Assembly (NCBI GenBank): GCA_018969905.1
Contig: JAGWXK010000008.1
Location: 1-45,657 of the forward strand
Direction of reading: 5' to 3'
DNA length: 45,657 nt
Origin: Bdellovibrionales bacterium
GTDB taxonomy: Bacteria > Bdellovibrionota > UBA1018 > CAIMNF01
The notes beneath the pieces were generated by a model. That model ran no database searches. It had not been told where the DNA came from and saw only the letters and a list, made by a program, of their open reading frames with translations. The position numbers were made by a program, and so were the translations under genes. Each line of letters begins with the position of its first letter. The stretch's first letter is position 1. Of the stretch, positions 45,518 to 45,657 are shown in pieces.

Positions 45518-45657
45518 ATGAATTTCCCCAAGTCCGCTCGTGTTCGCTCGCGTGGCGAGTATCTCCGTTTTTTTGAAGGGAGTCAGGTCAGGCGGTTGGG
45601 CTTGTGTACGGTTTTCCGAATTCGTGGGAGACATGAGAGTCCCCGTTTGGGAATTAC
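45518..45657 (+). CDS. rnpA: Ribonuclease P protein component, 5' part only
   Basis: The first 46 codons of RnpA, cut by the window end. MNFPKSARVRSRGEYLRFFEGSQ matches the family start (a (K/R)S.RI....EF..vf pattern), and the ARVRSRGEY motif is the best marker. ATG 45518 lies 18 bases after the rpmH stop with no strong Shine-Dalgarno. The protein assists the catalytic RNA in tRNA 5' maturation. The catalytically important RNR motif would lie beyond the edge. Confidence 0.85.
   Translation, partial: MNFPKSARVRSRGEYLRFFEGSQVRRLGLCTVFRIRGRHESPRLGI

Noticed and set aside
45440-45634. 64-codon - strand ORF opposite rpmH and rnpA
   Set aside because: It is antisense to two well-identified genes and has no motif.

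Overview
The window looks like the origin-proximal part of a Gram-negative chromosome. The right end carries rnpA (partial) and rpmH on the + strand. Facing away from them on the - strand are dnaA, a 634-base spacer that is the best oriC candidate, and dnaN-recF-gyrB-fabH-gyrA. Periplasmic SurA/PpiC-type folding factors, a probable TPR lipoprotein, a 14-subunit NADH:quinone oxidoreductase (complex I), and Fo genes (atpB, atpE, atpZ-like) with no F1 genes beside them point to a delta-proteobacterial-grade lineage. Bdellovibrionota is my best guess. This is inference from gene content and order, not from a search. Base composition appears moderate and even, and I saw no insertion sequence, phage gene, tRNA, rRNA or CRISPR array.

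Layout from left to right. (1) 1-2537 (-): 5' part of a large protein with a GYF_2-like N-terminus, one membrane helix and TPR repeats, cut by the window edge. (2) 2544-15551 (-): a complete canonical nuoA-N operon of 14 genes, mostly coupled by short overlaps. (3) 15588-22142 (-): ten further overlapping genes directly upstream of nuoA. At least eight (B, D, H, I, J, K, M, N) can be recognised as divergent paralogues of complex I subunits, and the L slot is filled by a weak match. All sit in canonical order, but C, E, F and G are absent. I call this module nuo'. (4) 22183-32353 (+): mfd, a PpiC-type foldase, a SurA-like chaperone, pdxA, a phosphomannomutase/phosphoglucomutase and uvrA, ending in a hairpin shared with the convergent atp genes. 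(5) 32410-45201 (-): atpE, atpB, two small atp accessory genes, a TPR lipoprotein, gyrA, fabH, gyrB, recF, dnaN, oriC candidate, dnaA. (6) 45350-45657 (+): rpmH and partial rnpA.

The most interesting content is nuo'. Its genes have no internal stops, have intact start/stop overlaps (ATGA, GTGA, TTGA) and good Shine-Dalgarno sequences, so they look expressed and selected rather than decaying. NuoB' and NuoI' keep every cysteine needed for clusters N2, N6a and N6b. NuoD' has proline at both quinone-headgroup positions (His and Tyr in ordinary NuoD), and the membrane subunits have lost the buried Glu/Lys residues used for proton pumping. NuoM' also lacks about 100 residues around the first half-channel. 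With no C/E/F/G subunits there is no NADH-input arm. This suggests a complex I-shaped membrane assembly with an iron-sulfur wire but no ordinary quinone site or pump, probably co-transcribed with the true complex I. Its function is unknown to me.

Other points of note: NuoG keeps the extra N7 cluster ligands while lacking most of the molybdopterin-like domain; UvrA has lost nearly all of its insertion domain; the ATP synthase c subunit has a signal-peptide-like leader and part of the Na+-binding pattern; and fabH sits between gyrB and gyrA.
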